Shown here piece after piece: positions 41,246 to 50,083 of a stretch of DNA of 64,000 nucleotides. Source of the stretch: Absicoccus intestinalis (GTDB taxonomy: Bacteria > Bacillota_I > Bacilli_A > Erysipelotrichales > Erysipelotrichaceae); assembly GCF_033971885.1 (NCBI RefSeq), contig NZ_JALBUS010000003.1, positions 1 to 64,000 of the forward strand. The letters are read 5' to 3'. Below the pieces are notes generated by a model. That model had not been told where the DNA came from. It searched no databases and worked only from the letters and a program-made list of their open reading frames with translations. Numbering within the stretch: the first letter of the stretch is position 1; each line of letters begins with the position of its first letter. A program made the position numbers and the translations under genes.

Positions 41246-42745
41246 ATGCGATTAAGCAAATTATTTAAGAATGCACCAACAACGAATGTAACAGGGTTGT
41301 GTTTTGATTCCCGAAAAGTACAACCTGGAAATGTTTATTTTTGTTTACCAGGTATGACCCATGATGGCCATGAATTCATCAAACAAGCCGTCGATAATGG
41401 TGCGATTTGTGTTGTACATTCCAAAGAACTGGCTCCATCACAAATGCCAGTTGGAGCGATTTATATTCGTGTTGCTGATGTTGTGGATGCCATGAATCAA
41501 GCCGCTCGTATCTTTTATTCCAAACCCAGCGATAAAATGTTGATGTATGGTATTACAGGAACCAATGGGAAAAGTACGATTGCGAATGTGATCCGAAACA
41601 TCCGTAATAAGAAAGAACCAACTGGTTATATCGGAACCATTGCGATCGAATATGGCAATATTCGTCTGCAACCTGACTTAACTACGCCCGATGCCTTGTT
41701 TCTACAAGAAAAATTGTCCGATATGGTTCGACATGGTATGAAGGCTTGTGCTTTGGAAGTGTCCAGTCATGGCTTAGCGCAACGTCGCGTAGATGGCATC
41801 AATTTTGATGTCGCCATTTTCACCAATTTGACGTATGATCATTTGGACTATCATGGCACGATGGAAAGCTACTTTGAAGCTAAATCTTTGTTGTTTTCAG
41901 AACGTGTGAAACCAACGGGTAAATCGATTTTAAATATTGATGATGCTTGTTTTGAAAAACTCCAACGCATTTCACAGGCACCTGTCATCACCTATGGCAT
42001 TGATCATGAGTGTGATTATCGCGCGATCAATGTACAAATTTTACCGAAACAATCCAAATTTGATCTAGTCTATCAAGGAAAGACCTATCCAGTTGTTACC
42101 AATCTAGTGGCCACTTATAATGTCTATAATTTATTGGCAGCCATTGCAGCTTTGCATGAAACCAATATGGATCTGGATATCATTTTAGAAGCCTGTAAAA
42201 ACTTACCACAAGTGGATGGACGTTTGGAACAAATTGACATGGGACAACCTTTCCATGTGATCGTTGATTTTGCTCATACACCAGATGGTATGGAAAAAAT
42301 GTTTCAATTTGGTCGACAGATTGCCAAGACGCATAAATTGATCAGTGTCTTTGGTTCGGCAGGAAAACGAGATGTAGCCAAGCGAAAAGTCTTTGGTGAA
42401 TTAGCCGATCAGTATTGTGATTACATCATCTTGACGGAAGATGATCCACGTGATGAAGATCCTGCTGTCATTGCCGATCAAATCGAAGAAGGCATTGAAA
42501 ATTGTAATCATGTCTTTATCGAAGATCGGTATGAAGCGATTCGACAAGCTATTGAAAGTGCCAATCCGGGTGATTGTGTATTATTGCTAGGAAAGGGCGA
42601 TGAACCATACATTTATCGTGAAAATGGTCGTGCTCCTTATAAAGGAGATAATGTGATCGCAAAAGAATGTATTGCCAAATATTGTCGTCATATCCATGAA
42701 AATGTCGATGATGTCAATGAAGATAAAAGCTTTATCGAAGAATAA
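41246..42745 (+). CDS. murE: UDP-MurNAc-tripeptide synthetase (MurE)
   Basis: Adds the third residue to UDP-MurNAc-L-Ala-D-Glu in peptidoglycan synthesis. The 499-residue protein has the N-terminal UDP-binding domain (VTGLCFDSRKVQPGNVYFCL), the ATP motif ITGTNGKST, the TTPDA segment and VDFAHTPDGME. The amino-acid-selecting motif reads DDPRDEDP: Arg is kept as in DAP-adding DNPR enzymes, while DDPR is also known in lysine-adding ones, so the added residue is uncertain. I start at MRLSKLF (41246). It is unusual in sitting apart from a mra cluster, at the end of the scpA operon. Confidence 0.9.
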   Translation: MRLSKLFKNAPTTNVTGLCFDSRKVQPGNVYFCLPGMTHDGHEFIKQAVDNGAICVVHSKELAPSQMPVGAIYIRVADVVDAMNQAARIFYSKPSDKMLMYGITGTNGKSTIANVIRNIRNKKEPTGYIGTIAIEYGNIRLQPDLTTPDALFLQEKLSDMVRHGMKACALEVSSHGLAQRRVDGINFDVAIFTNLTYDHLDYHGTMESYFEAKSLLFSERVKPTGKSILNIDDACFEKLQRISQAPVITYGIDHECDYRAINVQILPKQSKFDLVYQGKTYPVVTNLVATYNVYNLLAAIAALHETNMDLDIILEACKNLPQVDGRLEQIDMGQPFHVIVDFAHTPDGMEKMFQFGRQIAKTHKLISVFGSAGKRDVAKRKVFGELADQYCDYIILTEDDPRDEDPAVIADQIEEGIENCNHVFIEDRYEAIRQAIESANPGDCVLLLGKGDEPYIYRENGRAPYKGDNVIAKECIAKYCRHIHENVDDVNEDKSFIEE

Positions 42746-42754
42746 AAGAAAGAG

Positions 42755-42783
42755 TTGCTTTTTTGAATAGAGTCATATATAAT
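42755..42783 (+). promoter_or_regulatory. rpsU promoter
   Basis: TTGCTT (42755-42760), a 17-nt spacer and a perfect TATAAT (42778-42783). Confidence 0.75.
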
Positions 42784-42821
42784 CTTTATGCATTAAAAAC
42801 TCGGGAAGGGAGGTTTGTGGC

Positions 42822-43004
42822 ATGCCTAAAGTTATCGTTAAGGAAAACGAGCAATTGGATGACGCTTTAAGAAGATTTAAACGTCAGGTTTCTCGTAACG
42901 GAACCCTTGCTGAGGCACGTAAAAGAGAATTTTACGTTAAACCAGGTGTTAAGAGAAAGTTAAAATCTGAAGCAGCACGCAAGGCTCGTAGAGGTAAGAA
43001 ATAA
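42822..43004 (+). CDS. rpsU: Ribosomal protein S21
   Basis: Small basic 30S protein needed for translation initiation. The 60 residues are strongly basic and show the family pattern MPKVIVKENEQLDDALRRFKRQVSRNGTL...RKREFYVKPGVKRKLKSEAARKARR. A very strong GGGAAGGGAGG site precedes the ATG. It has its own promoter and terminator, so it is probably a highly expressed single gene with some readthrough to phoH. Confidence 0.96.
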   Translation: MPKVIVKENEQLDDALRRFKRQVSRNGTLAEARKREFYVKPGVKRKLKSEAARKARRGKK

Positions 43005-43030
43005 ATCTGCATTTTTATGCAGATTTTTTT
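43003..43030 (+). terminator. rpsU terminator
   Basis: AAATCTGCAT pairs with ATGCAGATTT across a T-rich loop and is followed by several T residues. The phoH ribosome binding site follows directly. Confidence 0.85.
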
Positions 43031-43042
43031 ATGAGGTGAGAT

Positions 43043-43990
43043 ATGTATACCATGGATTTATCCGAACATTCTGTCGATGATTTACAACGTTTTGTTGGTC
43101 AAAATGATGAGAATCTCCATATTATTGAAAAAGCCTATGATGTTTCCTTTTTCTTGCGGGCATCCATTTTAAAGTGGGAAGAAGATGCCAATAGCCAAGA
43201 AATCCAAGATATCGTGAATGCTTGTTTTGCTTGTATCGATGCGCAAGGAAAATTGGAACCACAAGACGTACATTATTTGATTTCTTTGGCCAAGCAACAT
43301 CAACTTTCTCATTTTCATCCAGCCCAGCGCAAACCCCTTGGACAGACCAAAACGGGGAAGATCATTTATCCAAAAACCTTAGGTCAAGCACGCTTTTGCA
43401 ATGCTTTGTATCACAATGATATCGTCTTTGCAACAGGTGTTGCTGGTACCGGGAAAACGTATTTAGCGGTTGTTTATGCCGTAAGTCAATTAAAAAAAGA
43501 AAAGATCAAACGTATCATTTTAACAAGACCTGCTGTTGAAGCCGGGGAGTCTCTAGGCTTTTTACCTGGGGATATGAAAGAAAAAGTCGATCCGTATCTG
43601 CGTCCTTTATACGATGCTTTGTATGAAATGCTAGGGCAGGAAACGGTCGAACGATATCTTGAAAAACAAATCATTGAAATAGCTCCTTTAGCTTTTATGC
43701 GCGGTCGCACGTTGAATGATGCCATCGTTATTTTGGATGAAGCGCAGAATACGACCCAATCGCAAATGAAAATGTTCTTGACTCGTATGGGGCAACATTC
43801 ACAATTGATCATCAATGGCGATGTATCACAAATTGATTTGATCAAGAAATCCGATTCTGGGTTGCGTCAAGCTTGTCAGATCTTAAAAGGCATTTCTGGT
43901 ATTTCCATCGTACAATTGTCAAAATACGATGTTGTGCGGCATCCATTGGTACAAAAAATCATCGAACGTTATGAAGAGATTGAAAAATAA
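43043..43990 (+). CDS. phoH: PhoH family ATPase
   Basis: RNA-linked P-loop ATPase of the PhoH family. The 315 residues have an N-terminal KH-like region (about 1-105), then the ATPase core with Walker A GVAGTGKTYLA, TRPAVEAGESLGFLPGDMKEKVDPYLRPLYDAL, Walker B VILDEAQNTT and the late INGDVSQIDL motif. GAGGTGAG is close to the ATG. It is usually followed by ybeY and dgkA-era genes; here yebC follows, with its own promoter. Confidence 0.92.
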   Translation: MYTMDLSEHSVDDLQRFVGQNDENLHIIEKAYDVSFFLRASILKWEEDANSQEIQDIVNACFACIDAQGKLEPQDVHYLISLAKQHQLSHFHPAQRKPLGQTKTGKIIYPKTLGQARFCNALYHNDIVFATGVAGTGKTYLAVVYAVSQLKKEKIKRIILTRPAVEAGESLGFLPGDMKEKVDPYLRPLYDALYEMLGQETVERYLEKQIIEIAPLAFMRGRTLNDAIVILDEAQNTTQSQMKMFLTRMGQHSQLIINGDVSQIDLIKKSDSGLRQACQILKGISGISIVQLSKYDVVRHPLVQKIIERYEEIEK

Positions 43991-44008
43991 TAGGGGAATT
44001 GCTATAAT
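43980..44008 (+). promoter_or_regulatory. yebC promoter
   Basis: TTGAAA (43980-43985), a 17-nt spacer and TATAAT (44003-44008) with an extended TG. The -35 box lies within the last codons of phoH. Confidence 0.8.
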
Positions 44009-44039
44009 AGACAAGAAATTTGGAAGGTGAAATAAAAGT

Positions 44040-44765
44040 ATGGGAAGACACTTTGAGGTGCGTGCTGCCGCGATGCAAAAAACGGCAAACGCCAAAGCAA
44101 AAGTTTATTCAAGATATTCAAAAGAGATTTTGGTTGCTGCGAAAAATGGAGATCCAAATCCAGACATGAACCAAACCTTAAAAAAGGCCATTGAAAGAGC
44201 GAAGGCCAATGATGTTCCTAGAGATGTCATTAAACGGGCTATTGAAAAAGCGAAATCCAGTGCGGATGAAAGTTTCAATGCCAAACGTTATGAAGGATTT
44301 GGCAATGCTGGATCAACGATCATTATTGATTGTTTGACGGATAATGACAATCGTACGATTGCGAGCTTGCGTGCGGCTTTCAACAAAGCACATGCCAAAT
44401 TAGGAGTAGCCAATTCCGTATCTTTTGGTTATCAACATCTAGGTGTCATTGTAGTCAAATATGAGGATGAAGATGCCATGATGGAAGCATTATTGGATGC
44501 TGGTATCGAATTACAAGATATCGAAATCGAAGAAGGCTATATGACAGTAACGGTGGATCCAACGCAATTGGATGATGCGAAAGTTGTTATCGATAAGCTC
44601 ATTCCAGGTGTCAAATACGAAGTATTTGAAGATCGTATGGTTGCTGATGATACGGTCCGACTGGAAGGTACAGACAAAGAATTATTCCAACGTTTGCTGA
44701 CTTTGTTAGATGATGTTGATGATGTACAAAATGTATATCATAATGTAGAAAATATAAACGAATAA
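44040..44765 (+). CDS. yebC: YebC/PmpR family protein
   Basis: Conserved protein annotated as a DNA-binding regulator. Recent work on the family links it to relief of ribosome stalling at proline-rich stretches. The 241 residues carry the signature MGRHFEVRAAAMQKTANAKAKVYSRYSKEI (usually GHSKWANI...), DVPRDVIKRAIEKAK, GNAGSTIIIDCLTDN, and an acidic C-terminal domain. The N terminus lacks the usual KWANI and matches the YeeN-like subgroup. A His T-box and hisS follow. Confidence 0.9.
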   Translation: MGRHFEVRAAAMQKTANAKAKVYSRYSKEILVAAKNGDPNPDMNQTLKKAIERAKANDVPRDVIKRAIEKAKSSADESFNAKRYEGFGNAGSTIIIDCLTDNDNRTIASLRAAFNKAHAKLGVANSVSFGYQHLGVIVVKYEDEDAMMEALLDAGIELQDIEIEEGYMTVTVDPTQLDDAKVVIDKLIPGVKYEVFEDRMVADDTVRLEGTDKELFQRLLTLLDDVDDVQNVYHNVENINE

Positions 44766-44968
44766 TCCGTTGAAAAAAAGAAGGTCAATACAATCAGAAT
44801 AGAGACCAGTCGGTTGGTGCAAGACTGGATGATTCTTGACTGGGACACTTTGGAGGAATCAAGTGCAAAGCTTGATCGTTGGTTGCGTTAAGACTAGAGC
44901 GTTCAAGTAACAACTTGAAAAATAAGGTGGTACCGCGTGATAAACGTCCTTATATAGGGCGTTTTTTT
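44751..44968 (+). promoter_or_regulatory. Histidine T-box leader upstream of hisS
   Basis: The antiterminator motif AAGGTGGTACCGCG is perfect (44924-44937) and is followed by a terminator hairpin (AAACGTCC / GGGCGTTT plus T-run, 44942-44968). Stem I includes CCAGTC/GACTGG. The specifier by hand folding is CAC (His) at 44846-44848. A weak promoter lies inside yebC (TTGATG at 44716, 17-nt spacer, CATAAT at 44739); the exact 5' end is uncertain. It should control hisS and aspS by tRNA-His charging. Confidence 0.88.
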
Positions 44969-44990
44969 ATTTATTTGAAGGAGGAAAATC

Positions 44991-46268
44991 ATGAGCTATC
45001 AAATTCCAAGAGGATGCCAAGATATATTTGGTGATCGTTCGTATCAGTGGCAAGCGTTGGAAAACATCCTACGTCATATTTGTGAACTCTACAATTATGA
45101 TGAAATTCGTACACCGATTTTCGAACATACAAATGTATTTAAGCGAGAAAACGATTCCAGTGATATGGTCAATAAAGAGATGTATACATTTACATTGCCA
45201 AACTCTAAAACGTCATTGACCATTCGCCCGGAAGGAACGGCTGGAGTGGTTCGTAGTTTTGTTGAAAACAAGATGTATGCCAATCCAGATCTACCTGTAA
45301 AAATGTATTATATGGGCCCTATGGCGCGTCATGAACGACCACAAAAAGGACGTTTACGTATTTTTAATCAATTTGGTGTGGAAGCCCTAGGTGAAAAATC
45401 GCCTTATGTGGATGTCGAAACCATTGCCCTTGCTTATACGATCTTAAGTACGGTAGGTCTAAAAGATATTAAAGTTTGTATCAATACATTGGGTGATGAT
45501 GCGTCTCGAGCGGCTTATCGACAAGCCTTAAAAGAATATTTTAAACCACACTATGATGAACTTTGTTCCGATTGTAAACGTCGCTATGAACAAAATCCAT
45601 TGCGTATCTTAGATTGTAAGATCGATCATGACCAACCATTCATGCAGCAAGCCCCTAGCATGAAAGACTATTTAAATGAAGAAAGCAAGACCTATTTCCA
45701 AACGGTATTGGATCTATTAGATACATTAGAGATTCCTTATGAAATCGATGACAAACTCGTACGTGGTTTGGATTATTATACCCACACCGTTTTCGAAATC
45801 GTTTCCATGAATAAAGAAATGGGTGCGCAATCTACAGTATTAGCGGGTGGCCGCTATGATGGCTTAATTTCCTATTTTGGGGGTCCAAAAGAAATGAGTG
45901 GTATTGGCTGGGCCTTAGGTGTAGAACGTTTATTGATTGCCTTAGAAGCGGAAAATGGTCCATTGGCAGAAAAACCGGGTTTGGATGCCTATGTCATGTG
46001 TTTAGACGAAAGTGCCCGTACCTATGCCTTTGAAATATTGACGGAATTAAGAGCATATGGCTATCGTTGTGAAATGGATATGCAAGGGCGCTCGTTTAAA
46101 TCCCAATTTAAAGCGGTTGATCGAATGAAAGCTAAGACGGCTATCTTAATTGGTGAAACCGAAAAAGCAGCTAATCAAGTGGCGGTAAAGAACTTAGAAA
46201 CACGAAAACAAGAAAGCATTGATCGAGAGGATTTGATCAATTATTTAGATTCATTGATGGAGGATTAA
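44991..46268 (+). CDS. hisS: Histidyl-tRNA synthetase
   Basis: Class II synthetase. The 425 residues include motif 1 (YDEIRTPIFEHTNVF), motif 2 (YYMGPMARHERPQKGRLRIFNQFGVEALG), the histidine loop LVRGLDYYTHTVFEIV, motif 3 (GIGWALGVERLLIAL) and the C-terminal anticodon domain (from about 325). GGAGG lies 8 nt before the ATG. aspS follows after one base, the classical hisS-aspS pair, so the His T-box probably governs both. Confidence 0.96.
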   Translation: MSYQIPRGCQDIFGDRSYQWQALENILRHICELYNYDEIRTPIFEHTNVFKRENDSSDMVNKEMYTFTLPNSKTSLTIRPEGTAGVVRSFVENKMYANPDLPVKMYYMGPMARHERPQKGRLRIFNQFGVEALGEKSPYVDVETIALAYTILSTVGLKDIKVCINTLGDDASRAAYRQALKEYFKPHYDELCSDCKRRYEQNPLRILDCKIDHDQPFMQQAPSMKDYLNEESKTYFQTVLDLLDTLEIPYEIDDKLVRGLDYYTHTVFEIVSMNKEMGAQSTVLAGGRYDGLISYFGGPKEMSGIGWALGVERLLIALEAENGPLAEKPGLDAYVMCLDESARTYAFEILTELRAYGYRCEMDMQGRSFKSQFKAVDRMKAKTAILIGETEKAANQVAVKNLETRKQESIDREDLINYLDSLMED

Positions 46269-46269
46269 C

Positions 46270-48012
46270 ATGTTACGTACGATAGAAAATGGTAAATTGC
46301 GATTGGAACATGTCGGCCAATCGGTGGAACTGGTTGGTTGGGTAGCCAAAAAAAGAAACTTTGGACAATTGGTATTTATTGATCTACGCGATCGTACAGG
46401 GATTTGTCAATTGGTTTTTGATGAAAGCTTTTCCGAAAAAACCAAGTCGATCCGTAACGAATATGTCTTGCATGTAAAAGGAACTGTTAATCAACGAAAA
46501 GATGCGAATCCAGATTTAGCAACTGGTGAAGTCGAAGTTTTGGTTACGGAATTAGAAATCATCAATACAGCCAAAACCACACCATTGATCATTGCGAATG
46601 AAACCGATGCACTCGAAGATACACGTATGCAATATCGATATCTGGATCTACGTCGTCCCATCATGCAGAAGCGGTTGATGATGCGTCATGCCATTACCCG
46701 CAGCATGCGTGATTATTTGGATCATCAAGATTTCATTGAAATCGAAACACCTATGTTAGGAAAAAGTACACCAGAAGGTGCCCGTGATTATTTGGTTCCT
46801 TCCCGAGTGCATCCTGGACAATTCTATGCCTTGCCACAATCTCCTCAATTGTATAAACAATTGTTGATGATTTCTGGTTTTGAACGTTATTATCAGTTTG
46901 CTCGTTGCTTCCGCGATGAAGACTTACGAGCGGATCGTCAAACAGATTTTACTCAGGTGGATATTGAAACTTCGTTCTTAAGTGAAGTCGAGATCCAAAC
47001 GATGATGGAAGAGATGATGGTCAAATTGATGAAGGAGGTCAAAGGAATCGATATCCAAGCGCCATTCCCACGCCTGACTTATGAGCAAGCCATGAATCGA
47101 TTTGGATCGGATAAACCCGATAATCGATTTGGCATGGAACTCCAAGAATTAACCGATCTTTTCAATAATTCCTCCTTTAAGGTCTTCCAAAATGTAATTG
47201 AAACCAAAGGATCGATCAAAGCCATTGTTGTTCCTAACTTTGCCAAGGGATTATCTCGTAAAAAACAGGATGCTTACACCGATTATGCCAAGAAAAATGG
47301 TGCGAAAGGTTTGGTCATCCTAAAAGCGGATGAAACGGAACTGAGTGGATCTGCTCGTAAATTCTTATCCGACCAAGAAGTACATGCCTTGTTTGAACGC
47401 TTACATTTAAAAGCCGATGATGCGGTATTTATTGTCAGTGATACTTGGTTGAAAACTTGTAATGCTTTGGGTGCCTTGCGTAATTTGATTGGTTCGCAAT
47501 TGGGCTTGAAGAAAAAGAATGAATTTTCTTTCTTATGGGTCATTGATTTCCCAATGTTTGAATGGAGTGAAGAAGAGCAAAGATATCAAGCTTGTCATCA
47601 TCCTTTCACCCAACCAAAAGCAGAAGACATTCCTTTATTAGATACGGATCTATCCAAAGTCAAAGCTAATGCTTACGATATTATTTTAAATGGTTATGAA
47701 TTGGGTGGTGGAAGTTTACGTATCCATGATAATCAGTTACAGAAAAAGATCTTTGAGATCTTAGGCTTAAGTGATGAGGAAATTCGCAATAAATTTGGCT
47801 TCTTTATTGATGCTTTCCAATATGGTACCCCTCCACATGGTGGTTTGGCCTTTGGTTTAGATCGAATTGCGATGATCTTAAGTGAAAGTGACTCCATTCG
47901 TGATGTCATTGCTTTCCCTAAAAATGCTTCTGCTTCGGATCCTATGTCGAAAGCTCCATCAAATGTTGATCCTAAACAATTGGAAGAATTACATATTGCG
48001 ATCACAAAATAG
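46270..48012 (+). CDS. aspS: Aspartyl-tRNA synthetase
   Basis: Class IIb synthetase. The 580-residue bacterial type has the N-terminal OB anticodon domain (GWVAKKRNFGQLVFIDLRDRTG), motif 2 (FARCFRDEDLRADRQTDFTQVD), a GAD insertion (about 285-410) and motif 3 (GLAFGLDRIAMIL). Non-discriminating activity (also making Asp-tRNA-Asn) is common in this group and cannot be told from sequence. Its stop overlaps a short terminator. Confidence 0.96.
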   Translation: MLRTIENGKLRLEHVGQSVELVGWVAKKRNFGQLVFIDLRDRTGICQLVFDESFSEKTKSIRNEYVLHVKGTVNQRKDANPDLATGEVEVLVTELEIINTAKTTPLIIANETDALEDTRMQYRYLDLRRPIMQKRLMMRHAITRSMRDYLDHQDFIEIETPMLGKSTPEGARDYLVPSRVHPGQFYALPQSPQLYKQLLMISGFERYYQFARCFRDEDLRADRQTDFTQVDIETSFLSEVEIQTMMEEMMVKLMKEVKGIDIQAPFPRLTYEQAMNRFGSDKPDNRFGMELQELTDLFNNSSFKVFQNVIETKGSIKAIVVPNFAKGLSRKKQDAYTDYAKKNGAKGLVILKADETELSGSARKFLSDQEVHALFERLHLKADDAVFIVSDTWLKTCNALGALRNLIGSQLGLKKKNEFSFLWVIDFPMFEWSEEEQRYQACHHPFTQPKAEDIPLLDTDLSKVKANAYDIILNGYELGGGSLRIHDNQLQKKIFEILGLSDEEIRNKFGFFIDAFQYGTPPHGGLAFGLDRIAMILSESDSIRDVIAFPKNASASDPMSKAPSNVDPKQLEELHIAITK

Positions 48013-48031
48013 ACCGGAAACGGTCTTTTTT
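48011..48031 (+). terminator. hisS-aspS terminator
   Basis: AGACCG, a stable GAAA tetraloop and CGGTCT, followed by TTTTT. It overlaps the aspS stop. Confidence 0.85.
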
Positions 48032-48109
48032 GTTGAAAATTTGGTATAGACAGTTTTTTTAAAATATGCTTACTTGCATTTGATGTTGGTGTTGATATAT
48101 CATGAAGAT

Positions 48110-48272
48110 GACCTAAGGATGTATAACATTTTTCCTACACTTAGAGATACGGGAGATCGGATGTTGTCTTTCTGTGTTGAATACCTTTTCATTGATCAGG
48201 GATCCTAATGACTGACACAGATCACCCACCTGGATATACCGGGAAAGATCTCTCGTCCTTAGGGCTTTTTTT
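48110..48272 (+). ncRNA. Structured RNA, candidate 6S RNA
   Basis: About 163 nt between the aspS terminator and truB. Ends pair as CCTAAGGA (48112-48119) with TCCTTAGG (48256-48263), directly followed by GC and seven T. Inside, ACGGGAGATC (48149-48158) pairs with GATCTCTCGT (48247-48256), then an asymmetric bubble whose 3' side folds a small hairpin (CCTGG 48229-48233 / CCGGG 48239-48243). A terminal stem follows (TCTGTGT / ACACAGA, TCATT / AATGA). A long hairpin with a central bubble and a 3' bubble hairpin is the 6S plan, and I recall B. subtilis 6S-1 (bsrA) also lying just after aspS. A weak promoter (TTGCAT, 18-nt spacer, TATCAT 48098-48103) fits the 5' end. A truB attenuator is the alternative. 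Confidence 0.6.
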
Positions 48273-48283
48273 GGTTAAAACTT

Positions 48284-49111
48284 ATGGATGGAATAATAAT
48301 TATTGATAAACCCAAAGGTATGACAAGTCATGATGTCATCAATCGTTTGCGAAAAATCTATCATCAAAAAAAATTTGGTCATACCGGTACCTTAGATCCG
48401 GAAGCAACCGGAGTTTTAGTTGTCTTGTGTGGAAAAGCATGCAAGATCAATCAATTTCTGGCCGATACCGATAAAAAATATATCGCTAAGATCCAATTGG
48501 GCTATTCGACCACGACCGATGATATCTATGGTGATAAGCTGGATACAAAACCCATCAATTGGGATTTTCATTTTGATTCCATCATCTCTTCTTTTCAAGG
48601 TCCATGTCATCAAAGGGTACCGATGACATCCAACAAAAAAGTGAATGGCATGAAATTATTGGACTATCAAAGAAAAGGCCTGCCCGTACCGGAAGTATAT
48701 CAAGATGTAATGATTTATGATATCCAGCCACGAGAGGATCTATCTTTTGAAATTGCTTGTTCTTCTGGAACCTATGTACGAAGCATCTGTCGTGATTTTG
48801 GCCCATTGACCAATAATCTAAGTTGCATGGCTTCTTTAGTTCGAACACAAGTTGGTCGTTTCTCCTTGGCACAAGCGCAGACCCTAGAAAATCTAGCCGC
48901 TGGCGAAGAACCGGTTTTATATTCGATTCGATCGGTCTTAGATCATTTGCCCATGATAGAGTATGCCGATATAGATGCCATCTATCAAGGAAAAACCATT
49001 CATTTGGATACAGATCAGGATCGTGTTTGTATTGTTAGAAAAAACGAACCTATTGCGATCTATGATCGCTTAGATCAAGATATCTTTCATTCCAAAAGGG
49101 GGCTATGGTAA
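48284..49111 (+). CDS. truB: tRNA pseudouridine-55 synthase
   Basis: Makes pseudouridine 55 in the T-loop of tRNAs. The 275-residue protein begins MDGIIIIDKPKGMTSHDVI and has the catalytic Asp in HTGTLDPEATGVL, then SGTYVRSICRDFG. The start is fixed by family similarity, yet no Shine-Dalgarno sequence lies within 15 nt: the region is the T-run of the preceding RNA plus GGTTAAAACTT. ribF begins at the base after its stop, the usual truB-ribF pair, here detached from rbfA. Confidence 0.93.
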   Translation: MDGIIIIDKPKGMTSHDVINRLRKIYHQKKFGHTGTLDPEATGVLVVLCGKACKINQFLADTDKKYIAKIQLGYSTTTDDIYGDKLDTKPINWDFHFDSIISSFQGPCHQRVPMTSNKKVNGMKLLDYQRKGLPVPEVYQDVMIYDIQPREDLSFEIACSSGTYVRSICRDFGPLTNNLSCMASLVRTQVGRFSLAQAQTLENLAAGEEPVLYSIRSVLDHLPMIEYADIDAIYQGKTIHLDTDQDRVCIVRKNEPIAIYDRLDQDIFHSKRGLW

Positions 49112-50083
49112 ATGCAAGTCATTCAAATTGATGTCCATCAAATACCTGAACTTGAAGAAACGGCTGCTTGTATTGGTTTTTTTGATGGGATGCATAAAGG
49201 ACATCAAGAATTATTAAAAAGGACAAAAAAAACCGCAACAAAAAAGAAAATAAAAAGTGCCATCATTACCTTTGAACCCGACCCATGGGCTGTATTTTAT
49301 CCCCAAAAAGAATTGCATCATTTATTCACATTGGCAGATAAAATTCATTTTGCACAATATATGGAATTTGATTTTGTCTATGTGCTTCACTTTACGAAAG
49401 AATTCGCGAGCTTGGATATTACCCAATTTCATGAGATGTTGCATCAAATGCACATCCATTCTTTGATTTGTGGTTTTGATTTTCGCTATGCCACCAAGAA
49501 TACAGGGAATGTCCAAACATTAAAAGAACAATCTTATTTTGATGTCCTTGTGGTTGATAGTATCAATGATCGTTCCATTAAAATTTCAAGTTCGCGCATT
49601 GAACCATTGATCTTGCAAGGACAGGTCTTAAAAGCCAATCGTTTGTGTGGTTTTGCCTATTCCATGGAAGGTGTTGTCTGCCATGGATTCAAACGTGGAT
49701 CGACGATATTAGGGATCCCGACCGCAAATTTGGATGTGAACAATGATTATATCGTGCCTGTTGTAGGTGTTTATGCCGGTATGGTTTCCGTAGATGATCA
49801 AATGTATGGAGCCATGATCAATATTGGGAATAATCCAACTTTTGAAAATAAGATTCAAACCATTGAAGCCAATTTATTTCATTTCAATGCCGATATATAC
49901 GATCAAACAGTACGGTTTTATTTTTTAGATAAGATTCGTGATGAGAAAAAATTTTCCAGTGCAAAAGAATTAAAAAGCCAATTGCTCAATGATATTGAAC
50001 GCTCTAAAAAACGGTTGATCACATTGGAAAAGCTATGCAATAAAACCTGTGATGTATGGCAAAAACATTATCTTGTGCTTTAA
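49112..50083 (+). CDS. ribF: Bifunctional riboflavin kinase / FAD synthetase
   Basis: Makes FMN and then FAD from riboflavin. The 323 residues have the N-terminal nucleotidyltransferase domain (AACIGFFDGMHKGHQELL, about 15-35, with the HxGH-like site; SSRIEPLI near 165) and the C-terminal flavokinase domain (GFKRGSTILGIPTANLD, VYAGMV, INIGNNPTF). It starts immediately after the truB stop, with its ribosome binding site (AAGGGGG) in the truB 3' end. Its product feeds the many flavoproteins here (Etf, Bcd, Rnf, ApbE). No FMN riboswitch is visible. Confidence 0.94.
   Translation: MQVIQIDVHQIPELEETAACIGFFDGMHKGHQELLKRTKKTATKKKIKSAIITFEPDPWAVFYPQKELHHLFTLADKIHFAQYMEFDFVYVLHFTKEFASLDITQFHEMLHQMHIHSLICGFDFRYATKNTGNVQTLKEQSYFDVLVVDSINDRSIKISSSRIEPLILQGQVLKANRLCGFAYSMEGVVCHGFKRGSTILGIPTANLDVNNDYIVPVVGVYAGMVSVDDQMYGAMINIGNNPTFENKIQTIEANLFHFNADIYDQTVRFYFLDKIRDEKKFSSAKELKSQLLNDIERSKKRLITLEKLCNKTCDVWQKHYLVL

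Noticed and set aside
44770..44794. TTGAAA...TACAAT as the hisS T-box promoter
   Set aside because: The spacer is 13 nt, too short, and transcription from it would cut off the 5' side of stem I.
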